DNA of 64,000 bases from assembly GCF_014229095.1 (NCBI RefSeq), contig NZ_JAARZC010000001.1, positions 806,001-870,000 on the forward strand. The letters are read 5' to 3'. The notes under the pieces are model-generated. The model did no database searches. It saw only the letters and a list, made by a program, of their open reading frames with translations, and was not told the origin of the DNA. Below are positions 1-7,269 of this stretch, one piece after another (positions within the stretch are counted from its first letter, which is position 1; every line of letters starts with the position of its first letter). The DNA is from Listeria cossartiae subsp. cayugensis. GTDB taxonomy: Bacteria > Bacillota > Bacilli > Lactobacillales > Listeriaceae. The position numbers and the translations under genes are program-made.

Positions 1-948
1 AGTACGTTGTCAGATTTGAAAAACTTGACAACTTTATATTTAGCGCATAATCAAATACGTGATATCAGTCCATTATCAGACTTAACTAAACTAACAAGTT
101 TAACTTTATTTAATCAGAATATAATGAACGATCCAATTATGTATAACCCAGCGATTACGATATCTAATGATGTTAAAGGTGTATCAGGGGCGTTAATAGC
201 TCCGGCAACAATTAGTGATAGTGGGACTTATACTAATCCGAATATTACGTGGAATCTATCAAGCTATATCAATGAAGTAAGCTATACTTTTAGGCAAACA
301 GTAACTGTTGGAAACGCAACAAATGATTTTTATGGTACAGTAAGACAACCACTTCAAGCAATACCAGTAGCTTATACGGTGACCTTTGATGTTAATGGAA
401 CGGAAACAAAAGAATCAGTTAAAACAGGGGATTTTTTAACAGAACCAGCTGAACCAACAAAAGAAGGTTACACATTTATTGGTTGGTATGATGCGAAAAC
501 AGGCGGGAATAAGTGGGATTTCAACACAGATAAAATGCCGGCGAAGGATATGACTTTGTACGCTCAGTTTCGTATTAATAAGTATATTGCTACATTTGAT
601 GTAGACGGGAAGACAACGACAGAAATTGTCAATTATCAGTCCATGCTAGCAGCTCCCGCCGAACCAAAGAAAGAAGGTTACAAGTTTATTGGTTGGTATG
701 ACGCGAAAACAGGTGGAAATAAATGGGATTTCGCAGCAGATAAAATGCCAGCGAAGGATATGACATTATATGCACAATTTTCGGTGAACGAACCAGGGAA
801 TACGGATAAGCCTTTGAAGGAGTACAAACAAACAACTGCTATAACTACTTTACCTAAAACTGGTGATACAAGATCATTTTGGTTTTTAATTGGATTACTA
901 TTTGTAGGCATGGGAACTAGAATGATGAAAAAATCTAGACAAATATAG
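1..948 (+). CDS. Internalin-family LPXTG surface protein, C-terminal part
   Basis: The reading frame is open from base 1, so the gene begins upstream; the Leu codon at 7 is not a credible start. What remains is the last leucine-rich repeats (LxxLxxLxLxxN spacing), an Ig-like LRR-adjacent region, two 70-residue Listeria-Bacteroides (Flg_new) repeats ending in LYAQF, then LPKTG, a hydrophobic segment and a basic tail (KKSRQ). The protein should be secreted and anchored to peptidoglycan by sortase A. The N-terminal signal peptide and cap lie outside the window. The ligand cannot be told from this part. A strong terminator follows at 955. Confidence 0.9.
   Translation, partial: STLSDLKNLTTLYLAHNQIRDISPLSDLTKLTSLTLFNQNIMNDPIMYNPAITISNDVKGVSGALIAPATISDSGTYTNPNITWNLSSYINEVSYTFRQTVTVGNATNDFYGTVRQPLQAIPVAYTVTFDVNGTETKESVKTGDFLTEPAEPTKEGYTFIGWYDAKTGGNKWDFNTDKMPAKDMTLYAQFRINKYIATFDVDGKTTTEIVNYQSMLAAPAEPKKEGYKFIGWYDAKTGGNKWDFAADKMPAKDMTLYAQFSVNEPGNTDKPLKEYKQTTAITTLPKTGDTRSFWFLIGLLFVGMGTRMMKKSRQI
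373..792 (+). repeat. Two tandem 210-bp coding repeats
   Basis: Units at about 373-582 and 583-792 encode two copies of a 70-residue Flg_new repeat. The second halves are almost identical at protein level ([14 protein letters not shown] then [14 protein letters not shown]) but differ at many third codon positions, so the duplication is not recent or synonymous sites have since drifted. Unit number often varies among internalin alleles. Confidence 0.85.
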
Positions 949-954
949 AAGCTT

Positions 955-998
955 GAGCCGGCACGCCTTAAATTCGGAGTGCTGGCTCTTTTTATTTT
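955..998 (+). terminator. Intrinsic terminator of the internalin gene
   Basis: A 13-bp stem, GAGCCGGCACGCC paired with GGAGTGCTGGCTC (one wobble), closes an 8-nt loop and is followed by TTTTTATTTT. Confidence 0.9.
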
Positions 999-1085
999 CC
1001 TAAATAAACAAGAAATGCGCATTGCTTTATATGGATGAAGTTAGTATAATCGTTTTAATCAACAAGGAAGAGCAGGAGGGATTGA

Positions 1086-1391
1086 ATGAAATCACAGCAG
1101 ACATTTATGGTGGAGATTACCTTTTATTCTCAGACAAGAAAAACGGTTCCGGAAGCAGGGTATCGGCCGCATTTTGTGATGGAGCTAGATGAGGAAAAGG
1201 AATATTTAGGCGTTGAAATTTATGATATAGAAGTGGATGCGCTGGATTCGGCGGGCTATGCCATGTGTACTTTTTTATATGAACAAGAGGGCGTGGGTTA
1301 TAGTAAGATTCAACCAAATACGTCTTTTATGGTTATGGAGGGTGCGAATGTTGTTGGGAGAGGGAAAGTAATTAATTTTCCGATTGATTAA
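1086..1391 (+). CDS. Small conserved protein, EF-Tu domain 3-like barrel
   Basis: A 101-residue soluble protein starting at ATG 1086 behind AGCAGGAGGG. The C-terminal stretch (PNTSFMVMEGANVVGRGKV) resembles the 'F.xREGGRTVGAGVV' end of EF-Tu domain 3, and the N-terminal half has the matching alternating strand pattern. No GTPase motifs are present, so it is at most a stand-alone beta-barrel domain. It is the first of three small same-strand genes whose partners are unknown. Function is not assigned; the family resemblance is my reading only. Confidence 0.6.
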   Translation: MKSQQTFMVEITFYSQTRKTVPEAGYRPHFVMELDEEKEYLGVEIYDIEVDALDSAGYAMCTFLYEQEGVGYSKIQPNTSFMVMEGANVVGRGKVINFPID

Positions 1392-1450
1392 TAATTCTCC
1401 ATTCAGTTATAATGGATAGGCAAACAAAAATTACTTTCAGGAGTGTTGGT

Positions 1451-1924
1451 ATGACGGAGCAAGAACAGAAAGATTATTTACTCGAAAAAGTAGTAGCTTA
1501 TTGTCAGAAGTGGAATGCTTTTGAAGCGGATATTTTTAATCAGCACAGTATGGAAGAGGCGGAATTGAGAAAAGAATTTCCTGGTGTGGATTTTCATTAT
1601 GCGAAAAGAACGGATTGGTTTAAAAAGTTTGCAAGCTTAATAACACCACTTTTTGATGAATATTGTACGGATAAGCATCGCGCGTATGTGGATGTGAAGC
1701 AACATAGTTTTGGTTTTCCGGTGAAATTTAATGGGGTCGAGGATTCGGTCGAAGCAAACGTGGAGTTGAAAAACAAAAATCGAGCGGAGGTTTATATTAA
1801 AAGTCAAACCAATTTTGATGATGAATACTTGTTTGTGCTTTTGCGTAAAGCCGATGAGTGGAAAATTGATAGTTATAAAAATAGAAGATATCTCAGTGAA
1901 AAATGGCAAAATAAATTGCTTTAA
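1451..1924 (+). CDS. Hypothetical protein, possibly NTF2-fold immunity-like
   Basis: The frame opens at ATG 1412, but ATG 1451 has a good ribosome binding site (CAGGAGTG, 7 nt away) and gives 157 residues. The C-terminal half (strands around FPVKFNGVEDSVEANVEL and EYLFVLLRKADEWKIDSYK) has the curved-sheet layout of NTF2-fold immunity proteins found as orphans around polymorphic toxin loci. There is no signal peptide or membrane segment. No toxin gene is in the window. The immunity reading is a weak inference. Confidence 0.6.
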   Translation: MTEQEQKDYLLEKVVAYCQKWNAFEADIFNQHSMEEAELRKEFPGVDFHYAKRTDWFKKFASLITPLFDEYCTDKHRAYVDVKQHSFGFPVKFNGVEDSVEANVELKNKNRAEVYIKSQTNFDDEYLFVLLRKADEWKIDSYKNRRYLSEKWQNKLL

Positions 1925-1952
1925 ATATAGTTATTATTTTGGACGTATTGTA

Positions 1953-2465
1953 ATGGACAACGAGAAGATAGCGACACAAGAAAAAGCGATTTGGGAAGAG
2001 TTTCTTTCTGGGGCAAGTGCAGAAGATTTATTTCGGTCAGTGTTAACGGCGAGTTATGGTGATATTAGTTTGGATTCTCCGCTTACAAAGAAAATAGTGA
2101 ATGATGCAAGTGTGGATAAAGCTGTGGCGCTGGCGTTTTACTGGAGATTAGCTCCGCGTTATAAAAAGCAGTATGCGACTATGCAGGATGTTCCGGAGTG
2201 GTTACAAGAAGAATTTCAATTAATCACGATTTTGGAAGAGAAATTTGTGAATGGTTTTTATCAAAAGGAAGAAATATATTACGATCCTAAATCGGATTTT
2301 GAGACGGATTGGATGATTGATTATTTAGAATGCGTTCCGGAAAAAACATTGCCGAGTGTGATGGAGCAGGCGATTAACGGGGATGCTTTCGTTGATGAGC
2401 CTTATGATGTTTTTGAGGATGGGCTGCCTTTTGCGTTAGCAGAGCGGGTTTCTGAGTTGTATTAA
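1953..2465 (+). CDS. Hypothetical acidic protein, DUF4274-like
   Basis: ATG 1953 gives a 170-residue protein; an upstream in-frame ATG at 1815 would overlap the previous gene by over 100 bp and is less likely. The ribosome binding site is weak (GGACG). The segment DKAVALAFYWRLAPRYKKQY resembles the DUF4274 core (a run of Ala/Leu followed by F-W and an Arg/Tyr pair). It is soluble, Glu/Asp rich and has no catalytic motif I recognise. It follows the preceding gene by 28 bp, so co-transcription is likely. Such genes often sit in toxin-immunity arrays, but this is not proven here. Confidence 0.55.
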   Translation: MDNEKIATQEKAIWEEFLSGASAEDLFRSVLTASYGDISLDSPLTKKIVNDASVDKAVALAFYWRLAPRYKKQYATMQDVPEWLQEEFQLITILEEKFVNGFYQKEEIYYDPKSDFETDWMIDYLECVPEKTLPSVMEQAINGDAFVDEPYDVFEDGLPFALAERVSELY

Positions 2466-2510
2466 TTACGATCGAATAATGAGCTTTTAATTTTAAAGGA
2501 AGTTGGAAAA

Positions 2511-2945
2511 ATGATACTTATAAATAAACGAGCGAAAACACAAGATTACCAGATGATTTTAACGATTTGGGAAAAGTCAGTTATTGCAACACATGATTTT
2601 TTAACTGCGGAAGATAGGAAGTTTTATAAAGAGCAGATTCCGGGGTTTTTAGAGCATGTGGAGTTGCTTTTGTGGTTTTCTGGTGAGGAAATCATTGGCT
2701 TTAGTGGGACGAGTGAGCGGGAACTAGATATGCTTTTTATTGATCCGGCGTTTATAGGTCAAGGTTTTGGAAGTCAGATTCTTGCTTGGTTAACCGAAGA
2801 GAAGCAGATAAACCAAGTGGATGTGAATGAACAGAACGAAAATGCCAAGCGGTTTTATTTGAAGCATGGGTTTTTGGTTGCTTCTAGGAGTGAAGTGGAT
2901 GGATTTGGGAAAGCGTATCCTATACTTCATTTGAAAAGGGCGTAA
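2511..2945 (+). CDS. GNAT family N-acetyltransferase (YjaB-like)
   Basis: A 144-residue single-domain GNAT protein with AAGGAAGTTGG ahead of ATG 2511. The acetyl-CoA pyrophosphate loop is visible in LFIDPAFIGQGFGSQIL (motif A, Q-x-x-G-x-G/A type), followed by the beta5/alpha4 region NENAKRFYLKHGF. It should transfer an acetyl group from acetyl-CoA to a small molecule or protein amine in the cytoplasm; the acceptor is unknown. Length and the IWEKSVIATHDFL start resemble E. coli YjaB-type proteins. A bidirectional terminator separates it from the convergent hydrolase gene. Confidence 0.85.
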   Translation: MILINKRAKTQDYQMILTIWEKSVIATHDFLTAEDRKFYKEQIPGFLEHVELLLWFSGEEIIGFSGTSERELDMLFIDPAFIGQGFGSQILAWLTEEKQINQVDVNEQNENAKRFYLKHGFLVASRSEVDGFGKAYPILHLKRA

Positions 2946-2960
2946 GTGAATATAGCCAAT

Positions 2961-2988
2961 AAAAAAGAGCAGATGAATGCTCTTTTTT
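2961..2988. terminator. Bidirectional intrinsic terminator
   Basis: AAAAAAGAGC pairs with GCTCTTTTTT around an 8-nt loop. The A and T flanks make it functional for both the acetyltransferase gene (+) and the convergent hydrolase operon (-). Confidence 0.85.
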
Positions 2989-3986
2989 CATTGCTCTGAA
3001 ACAACCTTCTCACAGTAATCAAGATAAGCATCATCCACTAAAAAATATTTTGGAACCATTAATCCCACCACATTAATGAGTAGCTCTGAATTAGCAATTA
3101 CAGGATTAATCATTTGATGCTTAACATTAGAAATCATTTGGACTTCTAAGCTTGCTTGTTTTACAACATGTGTATAAACATCTTTCGTTTCCGCTGAATC
3201 AACATTTTCATCCTTTTCAGCTAAAACGAGATAGAGTTTTGCTTGTATTTTTGCGAGGTCTTCGGTTGCATCTGCGGTCATATTTTTACGTACAAAATCG
3301 TAGCGTTCTGAGGACATTTCTTCTTTACCACCGTTTTGTTTGTAGCGTTCATAGGTTTTATTTTTAGAGATAAGTTTGCTGTCTGTGAGGAAATTTTGTT
3401 TTGCTTGAATGATTTCTTTATTTGTGGCGCCAGCGTTTTTGGCTTGTGCGCCGGTACTGTATTCTCCTTGACGCATCCAGTTGATAGCAGGGGCTGCGAG
3501 TATGGAAAAATCAATATCTTTATTTGCATTGATTACTTTCGGAATTACCCAACCGGCTTGGCTAGCTCCCCATAAACCAATCTTGGTGGTGCTATTTGGA
3601 TATTTCACTTTCATCCATTCGATAACTTGATTGACTTCATTTGCACGATCATCCATGGATTGATCTAGCCAATTACCGGATGACTTGCCAACGCCTAGTT
3701 TATCCCAAGAAACAGAGATATAACCTTGTTTGGCGAATCGTTCCATCAGCGGTTTATAGCCACCATTTTGCGTTGCTTCTTGTGCTCCGTCGCCATGCAC
3801 GAATACGATGATGCCTTTTGGTTTGTCGTGTTTTGGGGTAGTGACGACAGTGGATAGATCTCCACCAGTTGTCGGAATGGTAACTCTTTTCCCGGTCATT
3901 TCGTAATCATTTCCGATGAAAAGTAGCACTACTAAAATAACGACAATTCCACTTATCATGATAGTTATTTTCTTCCAAAGTTTCAT
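2988..3986 (-). CDS. Membrane-anchored alpha/beta hydrolase
   Basis: A 332-residue serine hydrolase. The N-terminus has one hydrophobic helix (about residues 8-26) with a short basic leader, so the enzyme is probably anchored and faces outward. The oxyanion motif is HGDG and the nucleophile elbow GASQAG; an acid (EKDENVDS region) and a late His (VKHQM) fit the triad. The start at 3986 is preferred over a GTG at 3995 because GGAG is 8 nt upstream and the ATG overlaps the stop of the acetyltransferase gene (ATGA). It is the last gene of the MerR-GNAT-hydrolase operon. Substrate unknown; an acyl ester or peptide-type substrate is possible. Confidence 0.85.
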   Translation of the reverse strand: MKLWKKITIMISGIVVILVVLLFIGNDYEMTGKRVTIPTTGGDLSTVVTTPKHDKPKGIIVFVHGDGAQEATQNGGYKPLMERFAKQGYISVSWDKLGVGKSSGNWLDQSMDDRANEVNQVIEWMKVKYPNSTTKIGLWGASQAGWVIPKVINANKDIDFSILAAPAINWMRQGEYSTGAQAKNAGATNKEIIQAKQNFLTDSKLISKNKTYERYKQNGGKEEMSSERYDFVRKNMTADATEDLAKIQAKLYLVLAEKDENVDSAETKDVYTHVVKQASLEVQMISNVKHQMINPVIANSELLINVVGLMVPKYFLVDDAYLDYCEKVVSEQ

Positions 3987-4579
3987 TGTATCCACTCCAT
4001 TTTATGCCATTCTTTGATACCAGTTAACACACCCATGAATGTGCTATTTTCTTTTTCAATCACTTGGAAGCCTAAATGTTGGTAAAGCTGATAGGCGCCA
4101 GTATTGGTTTTTGCAACGTATAACGTGATTCGTTCGTCTTGAAAAGTTTCTATACAATGCTTTAGGAGCTTTTTTCCGATACCTTGGCCACGAAAATCTG
4201 GAGAAACGGTTATAAAATCAATGTATCGTTCTCTGGAGGTGGGTTTGTGTGATAGTAGGCTGAGTAAGAAAATTAATTTAAGGCATTGCGAAAATGACAG
4301 AAATTTACTTATTGAATGATAAAATTGGCGGTGGGAATCGCCCTTACTTGTTAAAAATACGCAACCGCAAACTTTCTCATCATGTGTTGCAATTAGCAAA
4401 TTTTCGCCTTTTTCGGTATAAATGTAGTGGCAAAGGGCATAAATAATGACCTGTACTTCAGCTTCCGAAAATAGTGCTTTTGTGAACTTTGATTTAAACC
4501 CCGCGCAAACCAAAAATACAATTTCCTCCAATATACTTTCTTTCTCAAATGTGGTGATGTTTTTTATCGAAATAGTCAT
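3983..4579 (-). CDS. GNAT family N-acetyltransferase
   Basis: A 198-residue acetyltransferase. Motif A is DFITVSPDFRGQGIGKKLL (Q/RxxGxG/A acetyl-CoA loop) and the C-terminal part has NTGAYQLYQHLGF, typical of GNAT motif B. It overlaps the MerR gene by 4 bp upstream and the hydrolase gene by 4 bp downstream, so the three are translationally coupled. Linkage to a MerR regulator suggests detoxification of, or response to, a small molecule, but the acceptor cannot be named. Confidence 0.85.
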   Translation of the reverse strand: MTISIKNITTFEKESILEEIVFLVCAGFKSKFTKALFSEAEVQVIIYALCHYIYTEKGENLLIATHDEKVCGCVFLTSKGDSHRQFYHSISKFLSFSQCLKLIFLLSLLSHKPTSRERYIDFITVSPDFRGQGIGKKLLKHCIETFQDERITLYVAKTNTGAYQLYQHLGFQVIEKENSTFMGVLTGIKEWHKMEWIQ

Positions 4580-5295
4580 ATTTGCACTTCCATCGTATAA
4601 ACCATTGCATGGGGATAGGCGAGTGAAGGGTAGATATTTTCATAGATGAGCAAGTTTTTGACAGGATATTTTAGTTCTTCTGAAAACTGTTCAATTTGTG
4701 TTTCAATCATTGCTTCATTTTCTGCAATAAAATGTTTGCAGGCATATTTACCGGTGGGGAACGTATAATCACTCGTTTCTTTGGTGCTTTTAAGGCAGAC
4801 GATGCTAGTGTTTTGCCCAGTAAAAATGTAAAAGGGCTCTTCTAAATTAGGCAGATTTTGCTTTGCGGCTTGGGAATAGTCAATAGAGTTATTAGCGATT
4901 ATTTGGTCGGGAACTTTTTTGAAATAACGAGCTTCTCTATCTATAAACGCCATTTCATCTAAAGTGATTTCTTTTTGCGAATGGATGATTTTTTGCACTG
5001 TTTTCTGGATTTCTAATAATTCATCGATTTTTTGTTGCAAATCTTGTTCGGCTTGTTCTAACATCGGTGTCACCTTTTCGCCAACCAAACTTTCTTTGAT
5101 TTCTTGAATGGAAAAACCAATTTTTCTAAAAAGAATAATTTGATATAAACGGTAAATATCGGCTTCTTCGAAAAAATAGTAGCCATTTTCTGGATTTCTG
5201 TTAGGTTGCAAAACGCCTTCATCGATATAATGCCGTATTTTGTATTTAGATATTTGGAAAAGTGCAGCGATTTCGCTAGTGGAAAGAGCTCTCAT
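4576..5295 (-). CDS. MerR family transcriptional regulator
   Basis: A 239-residue regulator with the N-terminal winged helix-turn-helix of MerR proteins (STSEIAALFQISKYKIRHYI at about residues 5-24, then GYYFFEEADIYRLYQI), a long dimerisation coiled coil (about 75-115) and a C-terminal effector domain of the size and strand pattern of GyrI-like/BmrR-type ligand-binding domains. ATG 5295 has AAGGAGG 7 nt upstream. It probably autoregulates the operon through the 19-bp spacer promoter at 5322-5352. The effector is unknown. Confidence 0.88.
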   Translation of the reverse strand: MRALSTSEIAALFQISKYKIRHYIDEGVLQPNRNPENGYYFFEEADIYRLYQIILFRKIGFSIQEIKESLVGEKVTPMLEQAEQDLQQKIDELLEIQKTVQKIIHSQKEITLDEMAFIDREARYFKKVPDQIIANNSIDYSQAAKQNLPNLEEPFYIFTGQNTSIVCLKSTKETSDYTFPTGKYACKHFIAENEAMIETQIEQFSEELKYPVKNLLIYENIYPSLAYPHAMVYTMEVQI

Positions 5296-5321
5296 ATGAT
5301 ACCTCCTTATGATTTAGGTTT

Positions 5322-5352
5322 ATTATAAACTATGTAGTTACCACGCGGTCAA
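5322..5352 (-). promoter_or_regulatory. MerR-type promoter (19-bp spacer) with dyad
   Basis: On the minus strand, TTGACC (5352-5347) and TATAAT (5327-5322) are separated by 19 bp, the overlong spacer typical of MerR-activated promoters. Inside it is the dyad AACTACATAGTT (5339-5328; 5-bp arms), a candidate operator. It lies just upstream of the merR gene. Confidence 0.7.
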
Positions 5353-5360
5353 CAAAAAAT

Positions 5361-5403
5361 AAAACGACTTTTGATAATGAGAATCATTATCAAAAGTCGT
5401 TTT
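5361..5403. promoter_or_regulatory. Fur box inside a 43-bp perfect palindrome
   Basis: Two 20-nt arms (5361-5380 and 5384-5403) are perfect inverted repeats around GAA. The centre, 5373-5391, reads GATAATGAGAATCATTATC, matching the classical 19-bp Fur box GATAATGATAATCATTATC at 18 of 19 positions. The right half overlaps the -35 of the promoter for the ABC transporter operon, the expected position for iron-dependent repression. The hairpin plus T run could also act as a bidirectional terminator between the divergent operons. Confidence 0.8.
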
Positions 5404-5415
5404 TTGTGATATAAT
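5387..5415 (+). promoter_or_regulatory. Extended -10 promoter of the ABC transporter operon
   Basis: TTATCA (5387-5392), a 17-bp spacer and TATAAT (5410-5415) preceded by TGA (extended -10). The -35 lies within the Fur box. Confidence 0.65.
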
Positions 5416-5449
5416 AAACAAAGATTTATTAACGGAGGTTAGCGATCAA

Positions 5450-5560
5450 ATGGGAAAAGTAATGAAGAACAGGGCTCACACAGCCAAAAAATCAAAGAAA
5501 GTACTAAAAGATTCTAGTACAATGAATCCGCATGTAACTCGGGGGAAATACAATGATTGA
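5450..5560 (+). CDS. 36-residue basic peptide, possible leader or cargo
   Basis: ATG 5450 is preceded by ACGGAGG (11 nt) and opens a 36-codon frame rich in Lys and Arg (about ten basic residues in the first 20) with no hydrophobic stretch. Its stop (TGA 5558-5560) lies inside the start region of the first ABC gene (ATG 5553), an 8-bp overlap that implies translational coupling. It is the first gene after a Fur-controlled promoter. It could be a regulatory leader, a small metal-response protein or a transporter partner. I recognise no family; the good ribosome binding site and coupling are the evidence that it is translated. Confidence 0.5.
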   Translation: MGKVMKNRAHTAKKSKKVLKDSSTMNPHVTRGKYND

Positions 5561-7268
5561 TAAGCGTTTGTTTCAACTGGTTGAAAAGAAATCTTTAATA
5601 TTATTAATTCTGTTTCGGGTACTTAGTTTGGGGCTGATGATTGGTCTGTGGCTCGTTTTTGCTCAACAATTAACTAGTTATTTAAACGGTGAAAGCATAC
5701 ATTGGCTGATGTTAGTTGGGACGGTTTTAGTCGTTTTGATTGGCAAGACGATACTTACCAAATTAGCGGAAAAACAAATTTATCATGCTTCGGCGGAATT
5801 ACGATTGTCGATGCGCCGTGCTGTAATGGAAAAAGCTTTTCGGCTAGGCAACAACGAAGGCCAGCTACCAGCGTCGACATTAACACAACTGGCGGTAGAT
5901 GGAATTGAACAGTTAGAAATTTATTACTCACGTTTTTTACCGCAATTATTTTATTGTTTAATCGCGTCTTTGATGATTTTTGGCAGTTTGGTTGGTTTTG
6001 CATGGCAGCCGGCAATTGTACTGTTGATTTGTATGCCGATGATTCCAGTTGTGATTATGATGGTGATGAAAATTGCCAAGCGGATTTTGAGTCGTTATTG
6101 GTCGGATTATACGAATTTAGGAAGTAAATTTCATGAGAATTTAAGTGGTTTAAGTATTTTAAAAGCATATGATCAAGATAAATATAAGCAAGAGGAAATT
6201 GTTTCTGATGCAGAACGTTTTCGTAAGGCGACGATGAGTTTGCTGTCTATGCAGTTAAATTCGATTACGATTATGGATATTATTTCGTATAGTGGGGCGG
6301 CTCTTGGGATTGGGATGTCTTTAATAATGTTCACTAATGGAACTATTAGTATGACTGGTATGCTAATGTTCTTGCTTTTGAGCGCAGAATTTTTTATTCC
6401 GATGCGTCAACTGGGATCTTTATTCCATGTGGCAATGAACGGGATTAGTGCTTGTAGTAAATTGTTCGCTTATTTAGAGCTACCTGAGCAAGTGTATGGC
6501 GCGAAAAAACTAGAAAAACCTTTAGAAAAAATTGAAGTTCGAGACTTAACTTTTACATATGAAAAGGGCGAAAGCGAAGCGCTTCATGAAGTGTCTGCAA
6601 GTTTTAATAAAGGTAGTTTTTCGGCGATTGTTGGTAAGTCTGGTTCTGGAAAAAGTACTTTTGTGCGCGTGTTACTCAATCAATTACCTGGCTATCAGGG
6701 GGAAATCAAATGGAACGATGTGCCACTGTCCGATTTAAGTGGCGAGGCGATCCGTAAGCAAGCCGTATTAGTGGATAATCATGGTTATTTATATGCGGAA
6801 AGTATTCAGGAAAATTTATTAATTGGTAATCGGCAAGCAAGTGAAACGGTGTTATGGAACGTTTTAGAACAAGTGAGTTTGGCTGATTTTGTACGGAAGT
6901 TACCGGGTCAATTAAACGAACTTTTAGAAGAAAATGGGAGTAATTTATCCGGTGGGCAAAGGCAGCGCTTGTTGCTTGCAAGAGCGTTACTTCGAGAAGC
7001 GGAACTATATGTTTTTGATGAAATTACTTCTGGGGTAGATTTGGAAAGTGAGAAAATTATTCTTGCGGTTTTACAAAAATTAGCGCAGGAAAAAATCGTG
7101 CTCTTTATTTCGCATCGCTTATATAATGTGTTGGCCGCGGATCAGGTGTTAGTTTTTGAAGCGGGGAAATTGGTTGAGGTGGCGAATCCGGAACAGTTAC
7201 AACAGGAATCTAGTTACTTTAAAAATTACTTTTTAGAAGAAGAAGCGTTGTTGAAAGGGGGAGCATAA
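5553..7268 (+). CDS. ABC exporter half-transporter (CydD-like), subunit 1
   Basis: A 571-residue fused membrane/ATPase protein. About six membrane helices occupy residues 10-300; the ATPase domain has Walker A GKSGSGKST, signature LSGGQRQR, Walker B YVFDE and the H-loop ISHRL. The arrangement (two adjacent half-transporters, the second with a weaker signature) resembles CydDC-type heterodimeric exporters. ATG 5553 overlaps the 36-residue peptide frame. The Fur box upstream points to iron limitation as the inducing condition, so roles in siderophore, haem or thiol export are possible. Substrate unknown. Confidence 0.85.
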   Translation: MIDKRLFQLVEKKSLILLILFRVLSLGLMIGLWLVFAQQLTSYLNGESIHWLMLVGTVLVVLIGKTILTKLAEKQIYHASAELRLSMRRAVMEKAFRLGNNEGQLPASTLTQLAVDGIEQLEIYYSRFLPQLFYCLIASLMIFGSLVGFAWQPAIVLLICMPMIPVVIMMVMKIAKRILSRYWSDYTNLGSKFHENLSGLSILKAYDQDKYKQEEIVSDAERFRKATMSLLSMQLNSITIMDIISYSGAALGIGMSLIMFTNGTISMTGMLMFLLLSAEFFIPMRQLGSLFHVAMNGISACSKLFAYLELPEQVYGAKKLEKPLEKIEVRDLTFTYEKGESEALHEVSASFNKGSFSAIVGKSGSGKSTFVRVLLNQLPGYQGEIKWNDVPLSDLSGEAIRKQAVLVDNHGYLYAESIQENLLIGNRQASETVLWNVLEQVSLADFVRKLPGQLNELLEENGSNLSGGQRQRLLLARALLREAELYVFDEITSGVDLESEKIILAVLQKLAQEKIVLFISHRLYNVLAADQVLVFEAGKLVEVANPEQLQQESSYFKNYFLEEEALLKGGA

Positions 7269-7269
7269 T

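Noticed and set aside
1412-1450. Longer N-terminus for the 157-residue protein
   Set aside because: ATG 1412 has no ribosome binding site while ATG 1451 has CAGGAGTG at 7 nt.
5361-5403. Palindrome read only as an ordinary terminator
   Set aside because: Neither flanking gene ends here (both start away from it), and the centre matches the Fur consensus at 18/19, so operator function is the better explanation, though termination of stray transcripts is possible.
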